Shown: piece by piece, positions 1-8,890 of the stretch
Numbering within the stretch: the first letter of the stretch is position 1
Layout: every line of letters starts with the position of its first letter
Source: Candidatus Tumulicola sp.
GTDB lineage: Bacteria; Vulcanimicrobiota; Vulcanimicrobiia; Vulcanimicrobiales; Vulcanimicrobiaceae
NCBI GenBank assembly: GCA_036490475.1
Contig: DASXDT010000006.1
Coordinates: forward strand, 1,426,001 to 1,490,000
Direction: 5' to 3'
Length of the DNA stretch: 64,000 bases
Made by a program: the position numbers and the translations under genes
The notes under the pieces: generated by a model
What the model was told of the DNA's origin: nothing
The model's input: the letters and a program-made list of their open reading frames with translations, nothing else
Database searches by the model: none

Positions 1-807
1 GTTTTGTTGAGCAGTCTCGTCATCTAGTCGTCTAATTGCAAGTTTGATGAACTGCTTGTCCTGCTCGAACCCGATAAATTTGCGTTTGTTGCGGACTGCG
101 GCGACGCCAGTTGTTCCTGATCCGCTAAAGGGGTCGAAGACCACGTCCCCTTCATTAGTGGAAGCAAGAAGGCAGCGCTCCACCAACCCGACCGGCTTCT
201 GCGTGGGATGTTTTCCGAAATATTTTTCGGCTGCGGTCGGTACCGGTAGACGCCAGACATTTTTCATCTGTCGCCCTCCGTTCAGCGTCTTCATCTCGTC
301 GTAGTTGAAAGTGTAACGGTCGGCGCTCCCTTTCTTAGCTTTGCTGGCCCATAGAATTATCTCGGTCGAATGCGTGAAGCATCTGCAACCAAGATTTGGA
401 GGAGGCGCCGGTTTTTCCCAAACGATGTCGTTGAGAATGCGGAACCCCGTTTCCAGAAGCGCCATGCCCACGCTAAGGTACACGTGTAGGGTGCCGGATA
501 CCCACATGGTGCCGGTCGGCTTCAAAACTCTGTGGCATTCCGCGATCCAAGTTCTGTTAAAATCGTGGTCCGCGACAAGACCTTTACTGCGATCCCAACT
601 GCCCTTATCAACCTTGACCATCTTGCCAGCAACGCATGTGACACCGCCGTTGGAGAGTAGGTACGGAGGATCCGTCCAAACGCAGTCGACCGAGTCATCG
701 GGCAAGGCAGAAAGAAGCTTCAAGGACTCGCCGCGGAAAAGCGTGGCGCTGCCGTCGCGAGACCGCCACGATGGCGACACGTCGTCCTTCGCGGGTTTAG
801 AGCGCAC
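1..807 (-). CDS. Beta-class DNA methyltransferase of a type II R-M system, C-terminus off window
   Basis: Transfers a methyl group from S-adenosylmethionine to DNA, probably to adenine N6. The 269 visible codons have no stop before the left edge. The catalytic DPPY motif is near residues 46-49 and the AdoMet-binding DPFSGSG motif near residues 225-231. This order, catalytic motif first, marks the beta class, and DPPY rather than SPPY favours N6-adenine. I chose the GTG at 807 because in-frame stops lie at 826-831 and a GGAG ribosome site lies 8 bases upstream. It diverges from a small HTH-like gene and a DpnII-family endonuclease, so it is likely the protective methylase of that pair. The target sequence is not readable; GATC is a guess from the endonuclease family. 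Confidence 0.88.
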   Translation of the reverse strand, partial: MRSKPAKDDVSPSWRSRDGSATLFRGESLKLLSALPDDSVDCVWTDPPYLLSNGGVTCVAGKMVKVDKGSWDRSKGLVADHDFNRTWIAECHRVLKPTGTMWVSGTLHVYLSVGMALLETGFRILNDIVWEKPAPPPNLGCRCFTHSTEIILWASKAKKGSADRYTFNYDEMKTLNGGRQMKNVWRLPVPTAAEKYFGKHPTQKPVGLVERCLLASTNEGDVVFDPFSGSGTTGVAAVRNKRKFIGFEQDKQFIKLAIRRLDDETAQQN

Positions 808-941
808 GCCGAAGGCTCCTACAAATCATCAGCATAACCTACTCATACATAACACAAAAATTGGCAAGGGGTTCTGCGACAGGAGGGCGATCTTTCCCGA
901 AAGGTTCCGAAAGACGCAGTATCTTACAAGGAGGGCATTTT

Positions 942-1169
942 ATGGCTCGACGGTCCAAGTTCGCTACGGCAGCTCACGATTGGCTGCAACACAACGCAAA
1001 AGGCAAGACCGTGACAACCGACGAGCTTTGGGATGGTCTGACCAAACAGCACCCAGACCTCACCGCCGCGACGGAACAGCGCAAGACTCCGCGTACAACG
1101 TGTATGAGGGACCTACGAAAAGACGCAGCGTTCGAGATTGGTGACAGGAAGGTAAAACTCGCCGACTAA
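942..1169 (+). CDS. Small winged-helix/HARE-HTH-like protein of the R-M locus
   Basis: A 75-residue basic protein whose ATG at 942 follows a strong AAGGAGG site at 928-934. The layout, an N-terminal 'AAHDWLQ' helix, an 'ELWDGL' helix, then 'RKTPRTTCMRDLRKD' and a final 'FEIGDRKVKL' strand, resembles the HARE-HTH fold, which is often fused to or encoded beside restriction enzymes and other DNA-modifying enzymes. It lies between the divergent methylase and the endonuclease. It could be a controller or a DNA-recognition accessory. The fold call is my own pattern reading, without a profile search. Confidence 0.7.
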   Translation: MARRSKFATAAHDWLQHNAKGKTVTTDELWDGLTKQHPDLTAATEQRKTPRTTCMRDLRKDAAFEIGDRKVKLAD

Positions 1170-1250
1170 CGCTGTTCCTATAACCAACGCGAGGCGGACT
1201 GCCGATGATAGGTCAGGCGGACGTCGGGGCTGAAATTCTATGGCTGCGGC

Positions 1251-1296
1251 TAGCCTATAAGTTTGATCGATGCGTAGGCTGACCGGATATAGGCTA
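1251..1296. repeat. 9-bp inverted repeat upstream of the endonuclease gene
   Basis: TAGCCTATA at 1251-1259 is repeated exactly as its reverse complement at 1288-1296. A partial third copy (GTAGGCT) lies between them. The repeat is in the 228-base gap between the small HTH gene and the endonuclease. It could be an operator for restriction-gene control or part of a leader hairpin. Confidence 0.5.
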
Positions 1297-1397
1297 ACCC
1301 GCGGTGGAGACTTTGATTTTCGTCAATTGTTCGGAAGGAGCTCGAGAATGCCACCGGAACCTCAGAGCCATTCATTTTGCCTTTTGAAAGAAAATGA

Positions 1398-2354
1398 TTG
1401 GCGAACATCGATTTCTATAGAAAACACTTCGGGATCACTTCCGTTGGCGCTGCTTTTGACAAGTTCGTCGAAACTTTAGCCAATTATTTCGACGCCAAGT
1501 ACTACGTAGATTGGTCTAAGGTTCTTTCCAACGCAAAACGGCACGAAAAGTCATTCCAGCTGCTCAGTGAACTTTGTGGGAGGGGCGATGTAAAGGTCAA
1601 GGCTGCTGAACTATTTTTCGCGCACCCTGAGACAATCGAAGCTCTGCCAATTCTTATCGCATGTCGGCGAGGGCTTTCAATCTCAGATCCTTTAAACGTT
1701 TCAGCGATGATGACGTATAGCTTTGCACCTAATGGCGCCACCGATGACGAGAAAAGGATCGAAGCCGAACATTACGCGGAGTTCCTGGTTCATTCGGGAC
1801 TAATAGACGTTTTTGCAATGATCCAAAATGCCGCGGATTTTGCGATCGGCGTAGAAGTAGGCCTAGACAGCAACGGCCGAAAGAACCGTGGGGGCAACTG
1901 CGGGATACAAGCTATCGCACCGGTAGTCGAATCGCTGCGCCAAACGATTCCGGGCCTTGTGATTCGCTCTGAAGCTGGATTCGCAGAACTCGAGAGAAAT
2001 GGATTCCGATTGCCTGTCCGATTTGATGGCATCGTCTGGGATCTAGCATTCTGGAAAGAAGACGGTAAGAAACTCGTTGTCGCAGAGGTCAATCACTATG
2101 GAACGAGCGGATCGAAACCTCCCGCGATCGCACGCGAGTATACCGATCGAAGTGAAGATCTTGCTGCCGCGGCTGTAGGTTTCGTGTGGATCACCGACGG
2201 CCTTGGTTGGCTTAGCATGAAGAATCCCTTGAGATTAGCGTTTCAAAACATCGACTATATCGTTAATGTTGAACTGGCGAAAGAGGGTCAACTCGCTGCG
2301 GCCTTACTGTCGTTGTTCGAAAAAAACGTCGAGGGAAATGTAACTTTCTCCTAA
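1398..2354 (+). CDS. DpnII-family type II restriction endonuclease
   Basis: Cleaves unmethylated DNA at a short palindrome; members of this family (DpnII, MboI) typically recognise GATC. The 318-residue protein has the family block GVEVGLDSNGRKNR at residues 151-164. Its active-site region has D210 in 'VRFDGIVWD' and E230/N232 in 'VVAEVNHYG', followed by 'GSKPPAIAREY'. The E-x-N in place of the common E-x-K matches the DpnII group as I know it. The TTG at 1398 is preferred because an in-frame TGA directly precedes it and homology-like sequence starts within the first 20 residues; the ribosome site is weak. It is co-directional with the 75-residue protein and pairs with the divergent methylase. 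Confidence 0.88.
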   Translation: MANIDFYRKHFGITSVGAAFDKFVETLANYFDAKYYVDWSKVLSNAKRHEKSFQLLSELCGRGDVKVKAAELFFAHPETIEALPILIACRRGLSISDPLNVSAMMTYSFAPNGATDDEKRIEAEHYAEFLVHSGLIDVFAMIQNAADFAIGVEVGLDSNGRKNRGGNCGIQAIAPVVESLRQTIPGLVIRSEAGFAELERNGFRLPVRFDGIVWDLAFWKEDGKKLVVAEVNHYGTSGSKPPAIAREYTDRSEDLAAAAVGFVWITDGLGWLSMKNPLRLAFQNIDYIVNVELAKEGQLAAALLSLFEKNVEGNVTFS

Positions 2355-2543
2355 ACATTTGCCCGCCGACGAATGAATTTCGCCAGCCAACCCGCCCCGG
2401 TGACTGCTGTCAGACCATGCGCAATCGGTAGTACTACAGTCGTTGCGGCCGGATGTAGAATAGCCCTGTAATAGTTAGCTTAAAAGTCCGGCGCTCGCTC
2501 CGCGCCGCCCGACCACATCCAGCGCAGGCCTAAGTACGCCGCA

Positions 2544-3572
2544 TTACGTCCCCGGAGATAGCGCGAGGCCGGTCGCGTCTCCGACAGATGCGACGGATCC
2601 AACCATTAGCCGATGATAGTCGAGCCGCATGAGCAGCTGGCAGTTGGTGGACGAAACGTAGAAGCGATCGGCGTCGCGCGGGAATGCGATGCCGTCGACG
2701 ATGTCGAGGAGCGAACTCTCGTCGATCTTGCGCACCGGTTCGGGGGCTCCCGGCGGAAAGATCCCGAGGTACTTCGGCTCGTTATGGTTGAGCGGCTCGT
2801 AGGCCAGCGCGAGATTGCCCTCGCGATCGAATGCTAGCGCGTATGCGGGGAACGAACCAGCGGGTAGGTCGAGCCCGAGATTCGTGCCGGTCGACGATCG
2901 CGGCGCGTATTTCTCGATTTGAATGTATGCCGACGTCAACGAGTACCACGATACGTACAGATTGCCGGAGGCGTCGAGCGCGACGTTGATGGCGGCCATT
3001 CCGGGCAGCGTCAGCGTTTGGCTGGGTACGGTGCTGCCCGATGGGTATTCGGTCACCGTCCCTGCGCCACTCCCGCTGCCGGTGACGTTCGCGATGTACA
3101 CGGTACCGTCGGTACCGACGCCGACGCCGTACGGCACGTTGACGCCGGTGGAATACGTGAGGCTGGGCGCGAGCGTCCCGGGCGCGTAGACCGTGACGGT
3201 GTTGTTGCCGCTGTTGGCGACGTAGAGGTTCCCTGCGGCATCCGTTGCGATCCCTTCGGGCGTAGAAATGCCGCTCGTAATCTCGCCAATCGGTGACTGA
3301 CCTTTGGGCGCGAAGATGTCGACGAAGCCGTTGTCGTAGGCGCCCTGACCGGCGACGTAGACGACGTGTTTGTGTCCCAGCGCTTGCAGCGACAACCACG
3401 CCTCGGGAGCGCGTTTGGCTCGAAGCGAGACTGCGGGTGGGCGGTTTGCTAGCGGATTGAGAGCCGATGCAGATTGCGGCGCTAACGTACTCACGCCGGA
3501 CGTGCAACTTTGCAGCGCGGCGGCCGCGGCGAAGGCCAGCAACGCGCGCGTGGCGGCATGACGGGAGTTCAT
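2544..3572 (-). CDS. Exported NHL-type beta-propeller lipoprotein
   Basis: A 342-residue predicted lipoprotein with an N-terminal hydrophobic stretch and a lipobox ending 'LQSC' near residue 23, so it probably sits on the cell surface or outer membrane. The rest is made of repeats such as 'GIATDAAGNLYVANSGNNTVTVYAPG', the blades of an NHL/SMP-30-like six-bladed propeller. No catalytic residues are recognisable; such folds usually bind ligands or partners. The ATG at 3572 overlaps the stop of the preceding propeller gene by 4 bases (ATGA), and an AGGAGG site is present, so the two genes are co-translated. Substrate unknown. Confidence 0.85.
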   Translation of the reverse strand: MNSRHAATRALLAFAAAAALQSCTSGVSTLAPQSASALNPLANRPPAVSLRAKRAPEAWLSLQALGHKHVVYVAGQGAYDNGFVDIFAPKGQSPIGEITSGISTPEGIATDAAGNLYVANSGNNTVTVYAPGTLAPSLTYSTGVNVPYGVGVGTDGTVYIANVTGSGSGAGTVTEYPSGSTVPSQTLTLPGMAAINVALDASGNLYVSWYSLTSAYIQIEKYAPRSSTGTNLGLDLPAGSFPAYALAFDREGNLALAYEPLNHNEPKYLGIFPPGAPEPVRKIDESSLLDIVDGIAFPRDADRFYVSSTNCQLLMRLDYHRLMVGSVASVGDATGLALSPGT

Positions 3573-4606
3573 TGTGGCCTCCTCGAGAGCGGACGAGTTC
3601 GTGCGGATCCCTGCAACGCGATGTTCGGGGCGAGGGCGACGCTCATCGTGCCCTCCGCGCTAAAGACCTGGCTGCCGATTTGTTCCAACGGCTGGTTCCC
3701 GTGCGGTCCGTAGGCGTACACTTCCGGGCACTGCGAATCCGTGCACGCGACCGGGACGTATACGTTGTCGTCGGGGCCAACGGCAAGCTTCAACGGGCCG
3801 CTTTGGAACCACGACGCTCGGTCGATCACGCGAAACGGCTCGGTCTTTCCGGCCTGGTATTCGAGCACGTAGTCCGACGTAACGGCGCTGCTGACGTAGA
3901 GGTCGCCTTCCGCGTCGATCGCGACGCTGTTGCGAATGATCCCGAGCAGTCCGCGTAGTCCGAGCGGGATCGGCTTCTTCGAGCCGGGCTTGAGTTTGAA
4001 GACGTCGGCGCCGAGCGAGTCCGGGTCCTCGTTGAGGACGTACACGTTGCCGTTCCGGTCGAGGGACATCCCGCCGAGGCTACCCAACAGCGGCGACGTA
4101 ACGGCTGTCGCCGGCGACGTCGCGCCGGCCGGATATTCGAAGATCTCCGGCGTTTCACCGACGCCTGCGCCCCAGTTGGTGACGTAGACGGTGCCATTGG
4201 CGTCGACCGTGACGCCGACCGGATAGAATGTCTCGCCCTGCCACACCGTGTTGAGGATCGTCGGCGCCGAGTTGTACGGAGGCGCGTATTCCGAAACGTA
4301 GTCGTCGTTGCCGTACGGTCCGTTGTTCACGACGAACAGATCGCCGTGCGCGTCGACGACCATCTGATCTTGGTAAGCCTGCAGGCCGCTGATCTGCGCC
4401 AGCGGCTTGCTCAGGTTTTTCAATCCATAAATCTGGATCGTGCCGGTTTCGCTGGGGACGAACAAGAGCTGCGATGGGAGCTTTGTCGCCGGCGCGCGCA
4501 CGGCACGCACGGCGCCCGGCGACGGCGCCGGAAGCACCGCCGCTACCGAGGCGGCGACGCAGCACAAAACGAGGGCCGAATAGCGCCGGATGCGCGAGGG
4601 TGACAT
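3569..4606 (-). CDS. Exported NHL-type beta-propeller protein
   Basis: A 345-residue protein with a signal-peptide-like N-terminus ('YSALVLCCVAASVAAVLPAP') and repeats of the form 'MVVDAHGDLFVVNNG', 'GVTVDANGTVYVTNWG' and 'MSLDRNGNVYVLNEDP', typical of NHL blades. The reading frame stays open far upstream, but the ATG at 4606 is correct: it follows a GGAGGAGC site and begins the signal peptide. It is the first gene of a two-gene operon with the next propeller and diverges from a LuxR-type regulator, sharing a 97-base control region. Function beyond binding is unknown. Confidence 0.85.
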   Translation of the reverse strand: MSPSRIRRYSALVLCCVAASVAAVLPAPSPGAVRAVRAPATKLPSQLLFVPSETGTIQIYGLKNLSKPLAQISGLQAYQDQMVVDAHGDLFVVNNGPYGNDDYVSEYAPPYNSAPTILNTVWQGETFYPVGVTVDANGTVYVTNWGAGVGETPEIFEYPAGATSPATAVTSPLLGSLGGMSLDRNGNVYVLNEDPDSLGADVFKLKPGSKKPIPLGLRGLLGIIRNSVAIDAEGDLYVSSAVTSDYVLEYQAGKTEPFRVIDRASWFQSGPLKLAVGPDDNVYVPVACTDSQCPEVYAYGPHGNQPLEQIGSQVFSAEGTMSVALAPNIALQGSARTRPLSRRPQ

Positions 4607-4646
4607 TGCTCCTCCGATCTTCGAACGGCCGCGCGGCGAACGTTCA

Positions 4647-4697
4647 TTGGCCCGCCCACGCACCTTGAGTATAGAAAGAGCCGCGCCGCCCTGACCT
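4647..4697. promoter_or_regulatory. Overlapping divergent promoters between propeller operon and LuxR-type regulator
   Basis: On the plus strand TTGGCC (4647-4652) and TATAGA (4670-4675) are 17 bases apart and point to the regulator. On the minus strand a -10 TATACT (4673-4668) overlaps it, with a weak -35 AGGTCA at 4697-4692 and an 18-base spacer, pointing to the propeller operon. The two -10 boxes share bases, so occupancy should be mutually exclusive. The boxes are read by eye. Confidence 0.5.
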
Positions 4698-4710
4698 AGG
4701 CACATGCCTA
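4697..4710. promoter_or_regulatory. Palindrome on the regulator start codon, candidate operator
   Basis: TAGGCA, two bases, then TGCCTA form a perfect 6-2-6 inverted repeat that includes the ATG at 4704. It touches the minus-strand -35 box at 4692-4697. A protein bound here could block the regulator's own translation or transcription and affect the propeller operon. No binding data exist in the sequence itself. Confidence 0.45.
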
Positions 4711-7481
4711 CCTTTGTTTTGCGCCGGCGCGGGGTGGCGTGCGGCCGGCGAGAAATCACACGACAAGTGGCTCGGACGCCGGTTTTCAATTCGCCGCAGA
4801 ATCCGCCGCACTGCGTGGGTCGCCGCGCGGAACTCGCGCGCGTGCAAGATGCTCTCCACGACGTGGCGCTCGGCACGGGGTCGGCACTGATCTTCGGCGG
4901 CGATCGCGGCGTCGGGAAGTCGCGATTGCTGAGCGAGTGCGCCGCGCTGAAGTCGCCGGTGGCCGCGTTTAGCATGCGCTGCGCGGGCGCCGCGTTGGGC
5001 GAACGCGACCTGCGCGCGCAACTCGCCGGTGCCCTTACCATAACCGGAGCGCGCGCAACGACGCGTTCCGCGGCCGACGTGCTGTCCGGCATAGTAACCA
5101 GAGCCAAGCGTAAGCCGATCGCGCTGCTGGTCGACGACGCGCACGCGGCGAACGCCGGCGAACTGCGGCTGATCGACGGTCTGCTCGCGCTGACACAGCG
5201 GCATCGGCTCGTGGTCGTCGCCTGCGTGTTCGATCCCTCGGTCGAGGGCGCGCCGTTCGGCTGGGGGGCCGATCGCTGGCGGCGTGCGGGCGTGGAGTAC
5301 CACTCACTCGACCCGCTCGGTGACGCCGATGTTGAACTGCTGATTCGCAGCGTGGGGCAACGGTGCGCGCATCCGCTTGGCAACGAAGATCTCCGCGAGA
5401 TGATGCGGGCGGCGCAAGGCAATCCGCGTTTGGCGATCGAGTTCGCAGGCAGCCCGCCGCAGTCACGCGGCCTTCCGCTGGTTGCGGCGAGCGCGCGGGC
5501 CGAGGTCGCGTCCATTCGTCACAGTATGTCGCCGAGTGAGTTCGATACGCTCTTGGCGTGCAGCGTACTCGGCGAGTCGTTCTCCGACGCTGCCATCGCG
5601 CCGGTCGCCGGACGTTCGTGCGACGCAGTCGCCGACGCGCTGCAACACGCATGCGCGCTGGGCGTGCTGATCGAGGATCCGGGCGATCGCGGGCGGCTCT
5701 GCTTTCGCCACGCGGCGTTGCGTAACGTGTTGTACGCGTCGCTCGTATCGCTCAAGCGGCGGATTCTGCATGAGCGTGCGATTCAGCACTCGATCGCTGC
5801 CGGTGGCGACGCACAATCGCTTGGCCGGCACTGGGAAGTCCTCGGCGATCGCGAACGCGCCGCGGAGTGTTTCAGCCGCGCCGCCGACGAGCAGTTCGCG
5901 GTTGCGGCGTTCGCGCCGGCCGCGGATCTCTACGAACGAGCCGCAATGCATTTGCCGGTTGGATCGAATGAGTGGGTGCGGGCGCAACGGTTCTTCGTGA
6001 GCAGCTGCAACGGCCTGGGCGACTGGGAACGCATGTTGCCGGTGCTCGCGTCGGTGTTGGTGGCGATCGATCGCGCCGGCGATCCCGAGAGCGCAATCGA
6101 GTTCCTCTGGCACCTCTTTCTGGCGCAACTCAACAACGGTGATCTTGCGGCTGCCGAACGCGCCTCCGAAAAGTTGGCGGCGATTAATTCGCCCGCCGCG
6201 CGCGCACATGCGCAAAACGCGGTGCTGACGCTGGCCTATGGGCTTTGCTATCGCGGACAGCTCACCGCAGCGGCGCGGCTCGCCGACTCCGTCGATCCCG
6301 CCGAACTCGTCAGCGACGAGGCGCGCATTCGGTACGCGATTACGCGCGCCGAGATCGGCGCGCTGCGCATTCCGCTCGAGCGATCCCTCGAACGAATTGA
6401 GGAAGCCGTGACGATCGCTACGGCATTGGCCGTGCGCGGCACGGTGCTCTGCTACCGGGTCGGTGCGGAGATCGCCGAGCGATTCGGCGATTTGCCAAAA
6501 GCGCGGGAGTACGTCGATCGTGCTACCGCATTCGTTTCGAGCCGTACCGGCACGATCGACGACTCGCGTCTGGGCATCGCCATGGAGTTGATGCGCATCT
6601 GCTTACTCTCGGGCGATTTGCCCGCGGCGCGAGACTTGCTGCAGTCGACGAACGGCCGGCGCAAATCGGGCCGGCACAACGAGGCCTTTTACGCCGGAAT
6701 AGGCGTGGCGATCGGCATGTGCGTCGGCGACCTGGCGTTAGTCGACGCGTTCTTCAACCCCGACTTGCTGTTCGCGTCGGCCGCGGCCGGTGACGCCGAA
6801 TCGTGCGGTCTGCTGCTGCCGGGTTTTGCCGAGGTGATGCGCGCGCATGGGATGATCAAGGAACTGGCGGCTGTGTTAGAGCGCTGCGTCGACGCCGAAC
6901 TGATCGACCCGCATGCGGCGGTGCAGCTGCACGCGGTTCGGTTTGCCGGTTTAGAATGCGCCAAACGCGCCGCCGAGCAGACGCAACGGCACTTTCGCGA
7001 CGCGGTCGCGCCGGCGGCGGCGGCCCACATCGCGCTCTGTAACGCAACCCTGCTGCGGCGCTGCCGCAGCCATACGCGGGCGGCCGAGGCGGCGCGCGAC
7101 GCCGCGGCGCGCTACGGGCATATGGGGTGGCGCCTGCATGAAGCGGCGGCGCTCGAACTCGCCGGTGATTCGAGCGGCGCCCGCCACGCGTACGAGCAGT
7201 GCGGCGCGATCCGAGACGCCGCGCGTTTGGCCGCCGGCCAGACGCGTAAGAGCCGGCGTGCGCCATTCGGTGCGCACCTGACGGCTCGCGAGGCCGACAT
7301 CGTGCGCCTCATCGTGCGCAAGCGTTCCAATCCCGAGATCGCTCGAGCGCTAGAGATCAGCTTGCGCACCGTGCAGCATCACGTCGAGGCGGCCTTCAGC
7401 AAACTCGGCATCCGCGCGCGTTGGCAATTAACTGCGGAGCTGCTCGAAGCGTCCGGCATTGCAGAGTCACGCCACGCCTAA
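4704..7481 (+). CDS. Large ATP-binding LuxR-type (LAL/MalT-like) transcriptional regulator
   Basis: A 925-residue cytoplasmic one-component regulator. An AAA-type NTPase domain near the N-terminus has a Walker A (GDRGVGKSR, residues 66-74) and a Walker B (LLVDDAH, residues 141-147). A long alpha-helical, TPR-like middle follows, and a LuxR-type DNA-binding domain forms the last 70 residues ('LTAREADIVRLI', 'NPEIARALEISLRTVQHHV'). This architecture fits LAL regulators, which bind ATP and an inducer before activating promoters. It diverges from a two-gene propeller operon and is followed by a third propeller gene on the same strand. It resembles the regulator at 27271-29910. The inducer is unknown. 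Confidence 0.9.
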   Translation: MPTFVLRRRGVACGRREITRQVARTPVFNSPQNPPHCVGRRAELARVQDALHDVALGTGSALIFGGDRGVGKSRLLSECAALKSPVAAFSMRCAGAALGERDLRAQLAGALTITGARATTRSAADVLSGIVTRAKRKPIALLVDDAHAANAGELRLIDGLLALTQRHRLVVVACVFDPSVEGAPFGWGADRWRRAGVEYHSLDPLGDADVELLIRSVGQRCAHPLGNEDLREMMRAAQGNPRLAIEFAGSPPQSRGLPLVAASARAEVASIRHSMSPSEFDTLLACSVLGESFSDAAIAPVAGRSCDAVADALQHACALGVLIEDPGDRGRLCFRHAALRNVLYASLVSLKRRILHERAIQHSIAAGGDAQSLGRHWEVLGDRERAAECFSRAADEQFAVAAFAPAADLYERAAMHLPVGSNEWVRAQRFFVSSCNGLGDWERMLPVLASVLVAIDRAGDPESAIEFLWHLFLAQLNNGDLAAAERASEKLAAINSPAARAHAQNAVLTLAYGLCYRGQLTAAARLADSVDPAELVSDEARIRYAITRAEIGALRIPLERSLERIEEAVTIATALAVRGTVLCYRVGAEIAERFGDLPKAREYVDRATAFVSSRTGTIDDSRLGIAMELMRICLLSGDLPAARDLLQSTNGRRKSGRHNEAFYAGIGVAIGMCVGDLALVDAFFNPDLLFASAAAGDAESCGLLLPGFAEVMRAHGMIKELAAVLERCVDAELIDPHAAVQLHAVRFAGLECAKRAAEQTQRHFRDAVAPAAAAHIALCNATLLRRCRSHTRAAEAARDAAARYGHMGWRLHEAAALELAGDSSGARHAYEQCGAIRDAARLAAGQTRKSRRAPFGAHLTAREADIVRLIVRKRSNPEIARALEISLRTVQHHVEAAFSKLGIRARWQLTAELLEASGIAESRHA

Positions 7482-7633
7482 GACTCTCGGGTTTTCAAGT
7501 GAGGCCGTGGTAATCCGAACTATTAACCACGACAACAACGTGCAAGTGCACCGACCAGATGTTGGAGAGGATGCGTTAGCAGAGCAATAACGAATAGATC
7601 CACTAGTATCCTTTGGAGTGGAGCTATATCAAT

Positions 7634-8707
7634 TTGAGAAATGCAATAACTGCGGTCGCTTCGGCTATACTTGTGGTGGTTCTGGCAGGGTGTTCCGGGG
7701 CGACCATCGTTCGTTCGGTCCCGGTGGCTCAACCGGCGGTGGGCTCACGTGCGACTACGACCACGTCGATGCTATATGTTTCGAGTTTCCACTTTATGTC
7801 CGGATTCGTGAGCGTGTACCCTCTCGGCCAGAAGAAACACGTTTTGCGCCTAAAGGCGGGACTAGACAATCCGAGTCGCATCGCTTTCGACTCTGAGGGA
7901 AATATTTACGTCGCCAACGACACCTCGGTCTGCGAGTTTGCGCCGGGTAGTAGGAAACGTCTCCGCACGCTCGATGGCGGCGTTGGTACGCACGGAGATC
8001 TGACGATCGATGCGGGCGGAACTGCGTATGTAGGATACTACTTTGGCCGAGCGTCGCGCATCTCTATCTACCCGCCTGGCAAAGAACAGCCGACGCTCGA
8101 CATCACAAAGGGTGTCACCGCCCCTGTCGCGGTGGCAGTAGATAGCGCGGGAAATCTGTACGTGGCGAACGCTGGTAACCCGAGCAACGTCAAGGTGTAC
8201 GCGCCCGGCGGAAAGTCACCCGTGCGATCTCTCGGCGGTCATTTTGTCGAGCCTACATCGCTGGCGTTCGATACGGATGGAAATCTCTATGTGGCCGATA
8301 AGGGAGATCAACAGTACGGCGTCCGCTCGAAAAATGCACGTGTAGCCGTGTATCCGCCAGGGAGTTCGAAGCCGTCACGCGTGATACGCGCCGGACTCCG
8401 CGGACCAGTTGCATTGAAATTTGACTCCGCTGGAAACCTCTACGTCGGAAACGTCTTTGTCGACAAAAAACCGGAAGCCCGCGGGTACGTTTCGGTGTAC
8501 GCGCCCGGTGCGACCAAACCGATGTATTCGACCGACACCGTCAACACCTACGAGATACTGCTCGGGCTCGATCCGCAGAACAACCTGTACGTGGGCCATA
8601 GCGGTACGAACGGTGTCGTCTCCATCTATCCCCCAGGATCGTCGAAACCGTCCTCGCGCATTTCCTATGCGATTGATACGTTGCAAGGGATCGGGGTTTC
8701 TCCCTAA
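7634..8707 (+). CDS. Exported NHL-type beta-propeller lipoprotein
   Basis: A 357-residue lipoprotein: 'MRNAITAVASA' leads into a hydrophobic segment and a lipobox 'LAGC'. At least six propeller repeats follow ('IAFDSEGNIYVAND', 'VAVDSAGNLYVANAG', 'LAFDTDGNLYVADKG', 'LKFDSAGNLYVGNV'), most followed by 'VYAPG' or 'VYPPG'. I prefer the TTG at 7634 because a GGAG lies 10 bases upstream; a TTG at 7613 is also possible. It follows the LuxR-type regulator after about 150 bases, a gap with an imperfect GTGGT...ACCAC hairpin. Probably a cell-surface binding protein. Confidence 0.85.
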   Translation: MRNAITAVASAILVVVLAGCSGATIVRSVPVAQPAVGSRATTTTSMLYVSSFHFMSGFVSVYPLGQKKHVLRLKAGLDNPSRIAFDSEGNIYVANDTSVCEFAPGSRKRLRTLDGGVGTHGDLTIDAGGTAYVGYYFGRASRISIYPPGKEQPTLDITKGVTAPVAVAVDSAGNLYVANAGNPSNVKVYAPGGKSPVRSLGGHFVEPTSLAFDTDGNLYVADKGDQQYGVRSKNARVAVYPPGSSKPSRVIRAGLRGPVALKFDSAGNLYVGNVFVDKKPEARGYVSVYAPGATKPMYSTDTVNTYEILLGLDPQNNLYVGHSGTNGVVSIYPPGSSKPSSRISYAIDTLQGIGVSP

Positions 8708-8890
8708 TTATGCTTCAACTTCCCTGAAACGCGTCAGTTGCGTTCCGTTGGGAACGACGAGTTCGTGGTCGCCGAAGCCAAGGCTCGCACGGGCGTCGTT
8801 ATAATAGGCGCCCCCTAGGGGTACGAGCGCTTTCTGCACGGTCGTGATAAACACGGTATTTTCGGCGACCACGGGCACAGAGCTGTAGCA
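8708..8890 (-). pseudogene. Remnant of a PQQ-type beta-propeller gene (C-terminal fragment)
   Basis: About 60 codons on the minus strand end in '...GGAYYNDARASLGFGDHELVVPNG...'. This closely parallels the C-terminus of the intact PQQ-propeller at 17977-19218 ('GYYRSAFAGLAFGDGELLVPNGPYL'), and the preceding 'SVPVVAENTVFI' matches its 'TPPLVVGEIVYV'. The upstream part of the frame does not look like propeller sequence and no signal peptide is present. I read it as the surviving tail of a deleted paralogue. Confidence 0.6.

Noticed and set aside
4607-5515. N-terminal extension of the propeller at 3569
   Set aside because: The frame is open only because it runs antisense to the LuxR-type regulator; the signal peptide and ribosome site lie at 4606.
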